A DNA stretch of 31,605 bases from SZUA-87 sp041687805 (GTDB lineage Bacteria > Actinomycetota > Acidimicrobiia > Acidimicrobiales > Aldehydirespiratoraceae), in assembly GCA_041687805.1 (NCBI GenBank), contig JBDNJK010000088.1, positions 1 through 31,605 of the forward strand, written 5' to 3'. A model generated the notes under the pieces. That model had not been told where the DNA came from. It did not search any database and worked only from the letters and a program-made list of their open reading frames with translations. Every line of letters begins with the position of its first letter. The stretch's first letter is position 1. This document shows, piece by piece, positions 21,430-29,346 of this stretch. The position numbers and the translations under genes were made by a program.

Positions 21430-22052
21430 GCGTCGGCATCCTCAGAAGTGTTGGTATCTGCCTCAGGTGTCTCTGCATCGGTAACATCCTCGACCACTCG
21501 CAGCCCACGTTCCAATGCTTCGACAATCGATGTGTCGGGGAAAAATTCGCCCAGAGGTGGAAGATCACCCACGGAGTTGAGCCCAAGCCGTTCGAGAAAG
21601 GTCGGGGTAGTGCCGTAGAGGACCGCTTGCCCTGGCCCGGGATCACGCGCTACCTCATCGACATAGCCGCGCTGCTGGAGTGTTCGCATCACCCCATCGA
21701 CGTTTACGCCTCGAATAGCCGAGATCTGGTTGCGCGAAACCGGCTGCTTGTAGGCAACCACCGCAAGAGTTTCCAAGGCGGCCGCCGAAAGGCGCGACGA
21801 CTGACCCTCAAGCACATAGCGCTCCACATAGGGCGCCTGATCGGGTGTGGTCTGGTAGCGATACCCACCGGCAACACGTGCCAGCATGAAGCCCCGTTCG
21901 TCGGCGCTGTATTCATCGGCAAGGGTCGCGCAAGCTTCCTCGATCTCTGCTGCTGAGGTGCCGACCATCCTGGCCAGAAGCTCCGGAGGCAACGGCTCTT
22001 CGGCCACCAAGAGAATCGCCTCGACGGCCGGTATCACGTGTTGTGCGGTCAT
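21426..22052 (-). CDS. scpB: Segregation and condensation protein B
   Basis: A 208-residue winged-helix kleisin-associated protein that dimerises and binds ScpA in the SMC condensin. The family blocks IPAVEAILLVAEEPL, GFMLARVAGGYRYQT, LSAAALETLAVVAYKQPVSR and IRGVNVDGVMRTLQQRGY are present. The last 25 residues are acidic and low in complexity. It begins 3 nt after the scpA stop and overlaps the pseudouridine synthase gene. No smc gene is in the window. Confidence 0.95.
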   Translation of the reverse strand: MTAQHVIPAVEAILLVAEEPLPPELLARMVGTSAAEIEEACATLADEYSADERGFMLARVAGGYRYQTTPDQAPYVERYVLEGQSSRLSAAALETLAVVAYKQPVSRNQISAIRGVNVDGVMRTLQQRGYVDEVARDPGPGQAVLYGTTPTFLERLGLNSVGDLPPLGEFFPDTSIVEALERGLRVVEDVTDAETPEADTNTSEDADA

Positions 22053-22055
22053 GCA

Positions 22056-22835
22056 TCAGCCTTCGTAAGCGTCGACCGTCAACGAGTCGGACGACATTGG
22101 GGACTGCCCGATCCAAATGATGTTGATGTCACCGAACGATTTCGCCTGTTCGATCTCAAGCGCTCCCTGTTTGAATAGTTCGAGCACGGCCAAGAACCTC
22201 ACCACCACCTCTATCCGATCAACGAAACTCTCGGTGAGATCACGGAATGTGATTCTTCCCACCCTCGGCAGTTCATCGAGCATCTCCTCGACAGCCTCGG
22301 CCACTGTGACCTTGAGCGGTGTCATATGGGAGAGGTCTACGTGAACGACCGGTTTGGGGGCGGTGGCACGCAGGTATGCGTCACGTAAATCGTCAGGCGT
22401 CGTGCGGCTCAGCAGGTCGGGAGCGAGACCTACGAATCGGTCTTCTACCGGGCCGACCCTGCGGGCATAGCTGCGAGACGCCTCAGTCGAAAGTCGACGA
22501 AGAACCAGAGCCGCATCCTTGAATGTCTTGCACTCAATCAGGCGGGCGAGGAGAAGATCGCGCTCCTCCCACAGCCCGAACTCATCGTCAAGATCAACTT
22601 CGCTGTCGTCTGGCAGGAGCCTTCGCACTTTCAGCTGGACCAGCGTCGCGGCTATCAGCAGAAACTCGGTGGCCACTTCCAGGTCGAATTGCTCCATACA
22701 TTCGAGTTCGATGAGGTAGGAGTCGACAATGTCGGAGAGGTTGACGTCGTAGAGCTCGACCTGCTCCCTAAGAATCAAGTGGAGCAGGAGGTCGAACGGG
22801 CCGTCGAATACCGGCGTGTGAACCTCGTAGGGCAT
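22056..22835 (-). CDS. scpA: Segregation and condensation protein A (kleisin)
   Basis: A 259-residue kleisin subunit of bacterial SMC condensin. The N-terminal FDGPFDLLLHLILREQVELYD motif (in part) and FLLIAATLVQLKVRRLLP are typical; the C-terminal winged helix contains RFLAVLELFKQGALEIEQ. ATG 22835 (MPYEVHTPVF) is preferred to a longer frame beginning at 22880, because that extension is not family-like and a TATGGT box lies 6 nt upstream of 22835. It heads the seven-gene unit scpA-scpB-rluB-type-tyrA-aroA-cmk-plsC and diverges from trpS. Confidence 0.95.
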   Translation of the reverse strand: MPYEVHTPVFDGPFDLLLHLILREQVELYDVNLSDIVDSYLIELECMEQFDLEVATEFLLIAATLVQLKVRRLLPDDSEVDLDDEFGLWEERDLLLARLIECKTFKDAALVLRRLSTEASRSYARRVGPVEDRFVGLAPDLLSRTTPDDLRDAYLRATAPKPVVHVDLSHMTPLKVTVAEAVEEMLDELPRVGRITFRDLTESFVDRIEVVVRFLAVLELFKQGALEIEQAKSFGDINIIWIGQSPMSSDSLTVDAYEG

Positions 22836-22841
22836 GGCGTG

Positions 22842-22847
22842 ACCATA
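22842..22847 (-). promoter_or_regulatory. -10 box (TATGGT) of scpA, leaderless layout
   Basis: TATGGT on the minus strand is followed by 6 nt and the scpA ATG. It is 68 nt from the divergent trpS -10 box. Confidence 0.45.
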
Positions 22848-22914
22848 GACCGCCCGAGGCCCGTCGCCACGCGTTGTCACGTAGATCTCCCCGACCAGAT
22901 CAACATGTTGTCGT

Positions 22915-22920
22915 TACGCT
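22915..22920 (+). promoter_or_regulatory. -10 box (TACGCT) of trpS, leaderless layout
   Basis: TACGCT is followed by 8 nt and the trpS ATG at 22929. No Shine-Dalgarno; no T-box or leader peptide is visible in the short intergenic region. Confidence 0.45.
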
Positions 22921-22928
22921 TCCTGCTC

Positions 22929-23909
22929 ATGACACGAGTCTTCTCGGGCATCCAACCGACCGGCGAACTTCACCTCGGCAACCACTTGGGCGCCGTGCGC
23001 AACTGGGTCAGCATGCAACACGACACGGAGGCAATCTTCTGTGTCGTCGACCTCCACGCCCTTACGGTTCCGAAATCACCAGGAGAGGCCCGCGACGCAA
23101 CTCTGCGGCTCTCACAATTGCTGATCGCGGCGGGCCTCAATCCCGATGAGTGCATCTTGTTCGTGCAGAGCCATGTCCATGAACACACCGAGTGTGCGTG
23201 GCTACTCGAGTGCAACGTGTCTTTCGGAGAACTCAGTCGCATGACCCAGTTCAAAGACAAATCCGACCACCAAAACTTCATTTCATCCGGGCTCTTCACC
23301 TACCCAGCTCTCATGGCCGCCGACATCCTCCTCTACGACACCGCCGAAGTGCCCGTGGGCGACGACCAACGCCAGCACATCGAGATCACTCGTGACATCG
23401 CTGAGAGGTTCAATTCTCGATACGGCCAGACGTTCGTGGTTCCCGATGCTGTGATACCGGCTGCGGGAGCTCGGGTCATGGACCTTCAGCATCCTGAAAA
23501 CAAGATGTCCAAATCGTCGGAGTCACCCCAAGGCACCGTCAACGTGCTCGATGATCCCAAGACCATCGAGAAGAAGTTCAAGCGAGCAGTGACCGACAAC
23601 GATTCCGAGGTCAGATTTAATCCGGCCGAGAAACCAGGAGTGAGCAACCTGCTCTCCATCCTCGCCTCGGCCACTGCCACCACGCCCGACGACGTAGCCG
23701 GCAACTACACGCAGTACGGAGCGCTGAAGGTCGACACGGCAGAAGCTGTGATCGAGATGCTCCGCCCACTCCAGCAGCGGTTCGCCGATCTTCAATCCGA
23801 CCCCGGCGAGACCGCTCGACTGCTCGCCGTGGGTGCCGACAAAGCGCGCAATATCGCTTCGGTCACCATGAAGCGCGCCAAAGCCAACATCGGCCTCCTC
23901 GAAGGCTGA
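22929..23909 (+). CDS. trpS: Tryptophanyl-tRNA synthetase
   Basis: A 326-residue class Ic aminoacyl-tRNA synthetase. The HIGH-type motif is GELHLGN (12-18) and the KMSKS loop is intact at 192-196. FSGIQPTGELHLGNHLGA, MTQFKDKS, PALMAADILLYD and VPVGDDQRQH are specific to TrpRS. The in-frame extension upstream of 22929 is not TrpRS-like and lies antisense to scpA. It is a single gene between two minus-strand units, interrupting what in mycobacteria is one larger neighbourhood, and it converges with the HD-domain gene. Confidence 0.97.
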   Translation: MTRVFSGIQPTGELHLGNHLGAVRNWVSMQHDTEAIFCVVDLHALTVPKSPGEARDATLRLSQLLIAAGLNPDECILFVQSHVHEHTECAWLLECNVSFGELSRMTQFKDKSDHQNFISSGLFTYPALMAADILLYDTAEVPVGDDQRQHIEITRDIAERFNSRYGQTFVVPDAVIPAAGARVMDLQHPENKMSKSSESPQGTVNVLDDPKTIEKKFKRAVTDNDSEVRFNPAEKPGVSNLLSILASATATTPDDVAGNYTQYGALKVDTAEAVIEMLRPLQQRFADLQSDPGETARLLAVGADKARNIASVTMKRAKANIGLLEG

Positions 23910-23923
23910 CAAGCAGAGTCCGA

Positions 23924-24442
23924 TCAGTCGTCGTCGACGTCGTGAAGCACTTCCGCGATGTGATGCTCGACTGTCCACTCTTCGGGCGCTGAATGATGTT
24001 CGCGGGCCCACGCCACAGTGAGCGGGTCGCTACCTGCAAGTTCGAGCATGTCGCCGCCCAACTCAGGGTGATGCAAGTAGAGCCCAACGCTGCGAGTGAA
24101 TCCAGTGCTCTTTCGCCACAACGCTGCGGTGTCTCGGCCCGCCACTCGAGCCGAGAGCGTGGCGACGACACGACCCCAAGTTCGTAGCCCGCTATCGAGT
24201 TTTCCCACATCGTGGAGAAGGGCCGCAGCCAACACTGGAGGAGTTGCCAGGTTTCCCAGCCTGGTCGCCACCCCTCGTGCCACAGCCGAGGAGTGTCGTC
24301 TGTCGGGCCCGTACATCCGCGCCCATAGACGGAACTCAGCGTCACTCAGCGTTGATCGAATCCAGGCGATATCTGACGCTTTGGGCCCTCCAGGCAACAA
24401 GGATCCGAAGAATCGACGAATCAAATGCAAGGGCTCACTCAT
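23924..24442 (-). CDS. HD-domain protein (predicted metal-dependent phosphohydrolase)
   Basis: A 172-residue protein with a short HD domain. Likely metal ligands are H50 in DRRHSSAVA, H77 and D78 in AALLHDVGK, and distal histidines in LYLHHPELG. HD proteins of this size hydrolyse nucleotides or related phosphates; the substrate is unknown, and it is too short for a full RelA/SpoT or GGDEF-linked enzyme. The C-terminus is very acidic (DVDDD). Its ATG overlaps the xerD stop as ATGA, so it is translated with xerD, an association I do not recall as standard. It ends 14 nt from the convergent trpS stop. Confidence 0.78.
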   Translation of the reverse strand: MSEPLHLIRRFFGSLLPGGPKASDIAWIRSTLSDAEFRLWARMYGPDRRHSSAVARGVATRLGNLATPPVLAAALLHDVGKLDSGLRTWGRVVATLSARVAGRDTAALWRKSTGFTRSVGLYLHHPELGGDMLELAGSDPLTVAWAREHHSAPEEWTVEHHIAEVLHDVDDD

Positions 24443-25386
24443 GGCGTCAACGTTGCCCGAGGGTGAGCCGATCGGTAGACCGCTATCAAGCGTTCGGTCG
24501 ACACCCTCGTATATATCTGAGTGGTCGAGATCGAGACGTGACCAAGCAGTTCCTGCACCGTGCGAATATCGGCACCATGGTCAAGCATGTGGGTGGCGCA
24601 CGAATGGCGCAGGACATGGGGGGTCAGTTCACTTCCCAATCCGACATTTCGCCCACGCTTACGTACGATTCCCCACATTCCCTGACGGCTCAGGCGTCCG
24701 CCTCTCACGTTGAGAAACACCGCGTCGGCGTCGTCTCGTCTGGCCCAGCGCTCAGGTTCCATTTCCGGTCTTCCGCCTATTGCGAACCACTCGGACAATG
24801 ATGACCAAGCGTGTCTGCCGATCGGCACAATCCGCTCTTTGGATCCCTTGCCCATCACTCGCATCAATCCATCATTGAGATCGACGTCACCAATTGACAG
24901 ACCCACCAATTCGGAAATTCTGACACCGGTGCCGTAGAGGGACTCCAAGATGGCGCGATCTCGGAGAGGGACGGGACCATCTCCGACCACTCCCTCGATG
25001 AGGCTGGTGACCTGATCAAGGGTGAGTGCCTTCGGCAGCCCTCGTGGGACACGAGGCATTTCCACGTCGACGGTGGGGTCATCCGGACGGACCTCCTCAG
25101 CTGCCAGAAATCGATGGAGCCCCCTGACCGCGACCAACGTGCGGGTTACCGACGACTTGGCCAGCCCCTCTCCCTGTAAAACATGAACGAACGCGATCAC
25201 ATCATCTGGCGTCGCAGTGAGTTCGTTCTTACGGCGACGACTGAGATGTTGGATCCATCTCGTCAGGTCGCGTCTATATGCACTCAATGTGTTGGTGGCG
25301 CGTCCACGCTCCACGGCAAGCCACGTCAGAAAGTCGTCGACATCCGCCGGCAAACTGCCGTCGTCGGATACGACCGACGTCGACAT
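24439..25386 (-). CDS. xerD: Site-specific tyrosine recombinase XerD
   Basis: A 315-residue tyrosine recombinase that resolves chromosome dimers at dif. The N-terminal SAM-like domain covers about 11-100 (FLTWLAVERGRATNTLSAY). All catalytic residues are present: R156 in TGVRISELVGL, K180 in VMGKGSKER, H257 and R260 in TPHVLRHSCATH, H283 in LLGHVSISTTQIYT, and the nucleophile Y292. Length is slightly above the usual 298 because of a 10-15 residue insertion near 205-218. Position after pyrG and the NUDIX gene matches mycobacterial xerD rather than a phage integrase. It starts 1 nt after the NUDIX stop. Confidence 0.94.
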   Translation of the reverse strand: MSTSVVSDDGSLPADVDDFLTWLAVERGRATNTLSAYRRDLTRWIQHLSRRRKNELTATPDDVIAFVHVLQGEGLAKSSVTRTLVAVRGLHRFLAAEEVRPDDPTVDVEMPRVPRGLPKALTLDQVTSLIEGVVGDGPVPLRDRAILESLYGTGVRISELVGLSIGDVDLNDGLMRVMGKGSKERIVPIGRHAWSSLSEWFAIGGRPEMEPERWARRDDADAVFLNVRGGRLSRQGMWGIVRKRGRNVGLGSELTPHVLRHSCATHMLDHGADIRTVQELLGHVSISTTQIYTRVSTERLIAVYRSAHPRATLTP

Positions 25387-25387
25387 C

Positions 25388-25954
25388 TCAGCGGTCCAGA
25401 TGTCTCAGCATGGCGAACAACCCGATGACGGTCTTCGCATCCTCGATGCTCCCGTCGGCGATCGCCTCTTCCACATCATCGACCCTCAATCGTTCGATCG
25501 ACATGTGCTGTTCTTCAGGACCCTGACGATCGGTCGGGACTGGGATCAGATCGGTTGCCAGATACACGTAGGAGAACTCGTCGCTGAAACCGACCGAGTT
25601 GTAGAAGCGTGACATCTCGATCAAGTTGGAGGACGTGAACCCGACCTCCTCCTCCAACTCCCTGACCGCTGCGATCTCAGGGGGTTCCCCCTCAATGTCT
25701 CTCTTTCCGGCTGGGATCTCCAACATTTCCCGACCCGCAGCGGCGCGAAATTGACGAACCAACACAACCTCGTCACCGTCGAGCGGAACGACCGAGACCG
25801 CTCCGGGATGGTGCACGATGTCGCGCGAAATCAACTCGCCTTCGGGCGTGAGAAATTCACCGCTCACAAGAGTGATTATGTGACCGGTGTAGATCTCGGT
25901 CTCGGAGACGAGGGAGAAGCCACTTCGATCCCCGATCTCGGATTCTCCGGTCAC
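25388..25954 (-). CDS. NUDIX hydrolase, ADP-ribose pyrophosphatase type
   Basis: A 188-residue NUDIX enzyme predicted to split ADP-ribose into AMP and ribose 5-phosphate. Family features include VVLVRQFRAAAGREMLEIPAG and the Nudix helix ending RELEEEVGF (R98-E99-L100 to E102-E103, G105). The Nudix box spacing is G83-x6-E90 rather than the canonical x5. FYNSVGFSDEFSYVYLA is characteristic of the ADP-ribose subgroup. The M. tuberculosis gene in the same place, Rv1700, is an ADP-ribose pyrophosphatase. Its GTG overlaps the pyrG stop as GTGA. Confidence 0.9.
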   Translation of the reverse strand: MTGESEIGDRSGFSLVSETEIYTGHIITLVSGEFLTPEGELISRDIVHHPGAVSVVPLDGDEVVLVRQFRAAAGREMLEIPAGKRDIEGEPPEIAAVRELEEEVGFTSSNLIEMSRFYNSVGFSDEFSYVYLATDLIPVPTDRQGPEEQHMSIERLRVDDVEEAIADGSIEDAKTVIGLFAMLRHLDR

Positions 25955-27615
25955 GACCCGGCGGATGTGGCCGAATCGACCTCAACATCGCTGCTCAACC
26001 CGAGCCTTGGGTTTCGACCCTCGGCGCGTTGCAGCGAACTGGCGATGAACGAGCGAAACAAAGGGGCCGGGCGATCTGGCCTGCTCTTGAACTCGGGGTG
26101 GGCCTGAGTGCCAACCCAAAACGGGTGTCCCTCAAGTTCTATGAACTCCACCAGACGACCATCTGGTGATTCGCCTGAGAGCACAAGGTCGCTCTCCTCG
26201 AACCTGCGGCGATATGCCGGGTTGAATTCGTATCGGTGTCGATGCCGCTCCGACACGACCTCTTCGCCGTAAGCAGCAGCAACCTGTGACCCGGGCTTGA
26301 GCTTGGCCCAGTAGGCGCCCAAACGCATGGTGCCGCCCATGTCGGTCACATCGCGCTGGCTCTCCATGAGATCGATCACGGGATGCGGAGTGCGTGTGTC
26401 GAACTCCGTCGAGTTGGCACCGGTGAGTCCCAACTCATTGCGAGCAAACTCGATCGTCATGACCTGCATGCCCAAGCACAGCCCAAGGCAAGGAATCTTG
26501 GCTTCACGTGCATAGGCGGCCGCGGCGATTTTGCCTTCGACCCCACGCTCGCCAAAACCACCGGGAATGACAATGCCGTCGAGATCACGCAAGCGGCCGG
26601 CGGCCAGCATGCCTTCGACCTCTTCAGCCTGGATCCACTCCAGTTGGATGTCGGCACCATGATGAATACCGGCATGGTTCAAAGACTCGACCACCGACAG
26701 GTAGGCATCTGGCAGGCTGACATATTTGCCGATGAGTCCAATCTTGACGGGAGTCGTCGCCGACTCGACGCGTGCCACAAGATTTTCCCATGCGGTGATA
26801 TCGACAGGCCGGTCGGCGAGACCGAGCACCTCGCATACCACTCGATCGAGGCCCTCCTCGTGCAAGACCAGAGGAATCTCGTAAAGCGACTTCGCGTCGG
26901 CAGCGTTGACAACTGCCTCGATCGGCACATCGCAGAGGTTCGAGATCTTCCGCTTCAGATCAGAGGAAAGGGGCTCCTCGCTACGGCAAATTATGGCGTC
27001 AGGCTGTATGCCCCGGCTGCGCAACTCGGTGACGGAATGCTGGGTCGGCTTGGTCTTCTGCTCGCCCGAAGGTCCGATGAAAGGCACCAACGTCACGTGA
27101 ATATAGAAGACGTTGTCTCGGCCTACGTCGAGTCGGAACTGTCGTATTGCCTCGAGAAACGGCAAAATTTCGATGTCACCAACCGTTCCACCCACCTCGG
27201 TGATGATCACATCTACGTCATCGGAGATCAACCGGCTAATACGGCGCTTGATCTCATCAGTGATGTGAGGAATCACCTGAACGGTCTTCCCGAGATAGTC
27301 GCCTCTGCGTTCAGCAGCGATCACCGCCGAATAGATCGAACCTGTCGTCGCGTTGGAGTCTTGGGTCAGGTTCTCATCGACGAAACGCTCATAGTGGCCG
27401 AGGTCGAGGTCGGTCTCTCCACCGTCGTCGGTGACGAACACCTCACCGTGTTCGAACGGGTTCATCGTTCCCGGATCGACGTTGAGGTATGGATCGAGCT
27501 TCTGCATTGTGACCCGGAGGCCGCGCGCCTTGAGAAGCCGACCGAGCGAAGAACCGCTCAGGCCCTTTCCGAGGCCACTAACCACACCACCCGTCACGAA
27601 AATATGTTTCGTCAT
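25951..27615 (-). CDS. pyrG: CTP synthase
   Basis: A 554-residue enzyme aminating UTP to CTP with glutamine. The synthetase domain begins KHIFVTGGVVSGLGKGLSG and contains KLDPYLNVDPGTMNP and ITEVGGTVGDIE. The glutaminase domain has the nucleophile C380 in GLCLGMQ and the late AHPEF histidine and glutamate. The C-terminus has a short extra tail of about 20 residues. ATG 27615 (MTKHIF) is the usual start; the frame is open upstream by nine codons without family support. A GGTGAG stretch 6 nt upstream may serve as ribosome binding site. Confidence 0.98.
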   Translation of the reverse strand: MTKHIFVTGGVVSGLGKGLSGSSLGRLLKARGLRVTMQKLDPYLNVDPGTMNPFEHGEVFVTDDGGETDLDLGHYERFVDENLTQDSNATTGSIYSAVIAAERRGDYLGKTVQVIPHITDEIKRRISRLISDDVDVIITEVGGTVGDIEILPFLEAIRQFRLDVGRDNVFYIHVTLVPFIGPSGEQKTKPTQHSVTELRSRGIQPDAIICRSEEPLSSDLKRKISNLCDVPIEAVVNAADAKSLYEIPLVLHEEGLDRVVCEVLGLADRPVDITAWENLVARVESATTPVKIGLIGKYVSLPDAYLSVVESLNHAGIHHGADIQLEWIQAEEVEGMLAAGRLRDLDGIVIPGGFGERGVEGKIAAAAYAREAKIPCLGLCLGMQVMTIEFARNELGLTGANSTEFDTRTPHPVIDLMESQRDVTDMGGTMRLGAYWAKLKPGSQVAAAYGEEVVSERHRHRYEFNPAYRRRFEESDLVLSGESPDGRLVEFIELEGHPFWVGTQAHPEFKSRPDRPAPLFRSFIASSLQRAEGRNPRLGLSSDVEVDSATSAGS

Positions 27616-27624
27616 CGGGATCTC

Positions 27625-27630
27625 ACCGTA
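27625..27630 (-). promoter_or_regulatory. Possible -10 box (TACGGT) of pyrG
   Basis: TACGGT on the minus strand lies 9 nt before the pyrG ATG, slightly further than at the other starts, and overlaps the GGTGAG that could be a Shine-Dalgarno. The 105-nt recN-pyrG gap is the longest within this unit. No pyrimidine attenuator hairpin is evident. Confidence 0.25.
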
Positions 27631-27720
27631 ACCGCGCCGCAACGGTCTGGCGCGAACTCAGCGAATACCCTGCTCAGAGGTAATGCCGTGGGCCCGAGAT
27701 AGCCGGACCGGCACTTGGGG

Positions 27721-29307
27721 CTAGGTGCGACGGGCAGCTTGACCTGCCGCCAAGAGCTCTTCGGCATGCCCTCTTGCCGCGGACGAGTCGGGGGAACCCG
27801 ACAGCATTCTCGACAATTCGACCACTCGCTCGTCATCTCGCAGCAGACGGGCCGCGCTGGTCGTGACTCCATTGACGGTGACCTTGGAAACGACCGCATG
27901 ATGGTCTGCGCAAGCCGCTACTTGGGCCAGATGGGTGACGACAAAGACTTGATGGTCGGAGGTGAGGTTGGCCAAGCTCGAGCCGACGATATTGGCTACT
28001 TCTCCACCAATTCCGGCGTCGACCTCGTCGAATACAAGGGTGGGAGGACCTGCCGACAACACGAGGCGCAAGGCCAGCATGGTGCGGGCGAGTTCACCAC
28101 CGGATGCCACCTTCGCGAATGATTGAGGCTCGTGACCGGCATTTGCGGCTAGGCGGAAGTTGACAATCTCGCCTGCCTCGCCGTCGACAGTAATCTCCAG
28201 CCGGGCGCCCTTCATTCCCAGCGAATCGAGATGGGCTTCAACCTCGCTCGCCAGCGCTGGAGCTGCCTCCCCACGGGCCTCTCTGATCTGCGCCCTGGCC
28301 AGCTCTCGATCCGCAAGAATTTCCGAGCGTCGTGCCTCCAGCCTCCTCGACGATTCGTCGTGTGAAATCAACTCGGCCAGGCGTTTTCGCGATTCATCAG
28401 CGAAGACCATCACATCTGCAAGTGAGTCGCCATACTTTCGCCGGAGATCCTTCAGAAGCGCTCTTCGCACACGCAATTCGTCGAGTCGCTCAGGATTCTC
28501 GTCGATAGTCGCCACACACTGACGGAGCTCCTCGGCAATATCTGCCGCCTCAGCCGCCACTGCGTAAATTCGCTCGGAAAGGTCGGACAGGGGGCGTCGT
28601 GCGTCGACTTGTGAGATGGCCCGGGCCAAACCATCTCCCACCGCCCCATCGGTGCCCATGATCTCTGACGCCACCGCGGCTGCCTCAAGATGAGAAGCAG
28701 CGTTGGCTAGTTCGGTCTCCTCGTCGTCAAGGCGCCGATCCTCATCTGGATCGCTGATCGACGCGGTGTCGATCTCTTCGATCTGATATCGCAGGAGATC
28801 GATCTCACGGTTCCTGACCCGTACGTCTCCCCCCATCTCAGTGAGAGCGGCATCTGTTGCTCGAAGGTCATCGGCAAGGGACTCGAGTCGAGACGTGTCG
28901 ATCGCCCCGAACTGGTCGAGGGAGGCCCGCTGGACCGATGCCTTCAGCAACGATTGATGGGAGTGTTGGCCGTGGATGTCGACCAGTTCGGATCCGAGTT
29001 CGGACAGCGCCGAAACCGTGGCCAACTGCCGGTCGATGTAGACGCGGGAGCGACCGTCACGCGGAATGACCCGCCGGACAACAGTCTCGACGTCCCCGTG
29101 AAGGAAGCGACCCTGGATCTCTGCTTCCGAGGCACCGGGACGCACCAAGGAAGCGTCGGCCCGGCCACCGGTCAACAAATCGATCGACCCCACCACCAAG
29201 GTTTTGCCCGCCCCTGTCTCACCGGTGACCACCGTCATTCCCGGACCGAAGGTGAGAGACATCTCGTTGATCACACCGAGATCGCGCACAACCAATTCCG
29301 TCAGCAT
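27721..29307 (-). CDS. recN: DNA repair protein RecN
   Basis: A 528-residue SMC-like ATPase acting at double-strand breaks. The Walker A is VTGETGAGKT (28-36 region, K35). The central part (about 150-370) is a charged heptad-rich coiled coil. The ABC signature is VASGGELARTMLAL, the Walker B TLVFDEVDAGIGG, and the late VTHLAQVAACADHH is also family-specific. VDIHGQHSHQSLL near 115 is a RecN hallmark. Length is slightly below the usual 550-590. It follows nadK by 39 nt, as in actinobacteria generally. Confidence 0.97.
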   Translation of the reverse strand: MLTELVVRDLGVINEMSLTFGPGMTVVTGETGAGKTLVVGSIDLLTGGRADASLVRPGASEAEIQGRFLHGDVETVVRRVIPRDGRSRVYIDRQLATVSALSELGSELVDIHGQHSHQSLLKASVQRASLDQFGAIDTSRLESLADDLRATDAALTEMGGDVRVRNREIDLLRYQIEEIDTASISDPDEDRRLDDEETELANAASHLEAAAVASEIMGTDGAVGDGLARAISQVDARRPLSDLSERIYAVAAEAADIAEELRQCVATIDENPERLDELRVRRALLKDLRRKYGDSLADVMVFADESRKRLAELISHDESSRRLEARRSEILADRELARAQIREARGEAAPALASEVEAHLDSLGMKGARLEITVDGEAGEIVNFRLAANAGHEPQSFAKVASGGELARTMLALRLVLSAGPPTLVFDEVDAGIGGEVANIVGSSLANLTSDHQVFVVTHLAQVAACADHHAVVSKVTVNGVTTSAARLLRDDERVVELSRMLSGSPDSSAARGHAEELLAAGQAARRT

Positions 29308-29346
29308 CGGCCCGGCCGGTCAGTCTCTCGGGATATGGACATACGT

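Noticed and set aside
24439..25386. Tyrosine recombinase as a sign of a prophage or integrative element.
   Set aside because: Motifs and position after pyrG and the NUDIX gene identify chromosomal XerD; there are no phage genes or att repeats, and the tRNA-Leu gene is 12 kb away with no duplicated 3' end seen.
26383..27702. A 439-codon open frame on the plus strand opposite pyrG.
   Set aside because: It is the antisense shadow of pyrG, which has complete CTP synthase motifs. The frame shows no domain and its composition is what a mirrored GC-rich gene gives.
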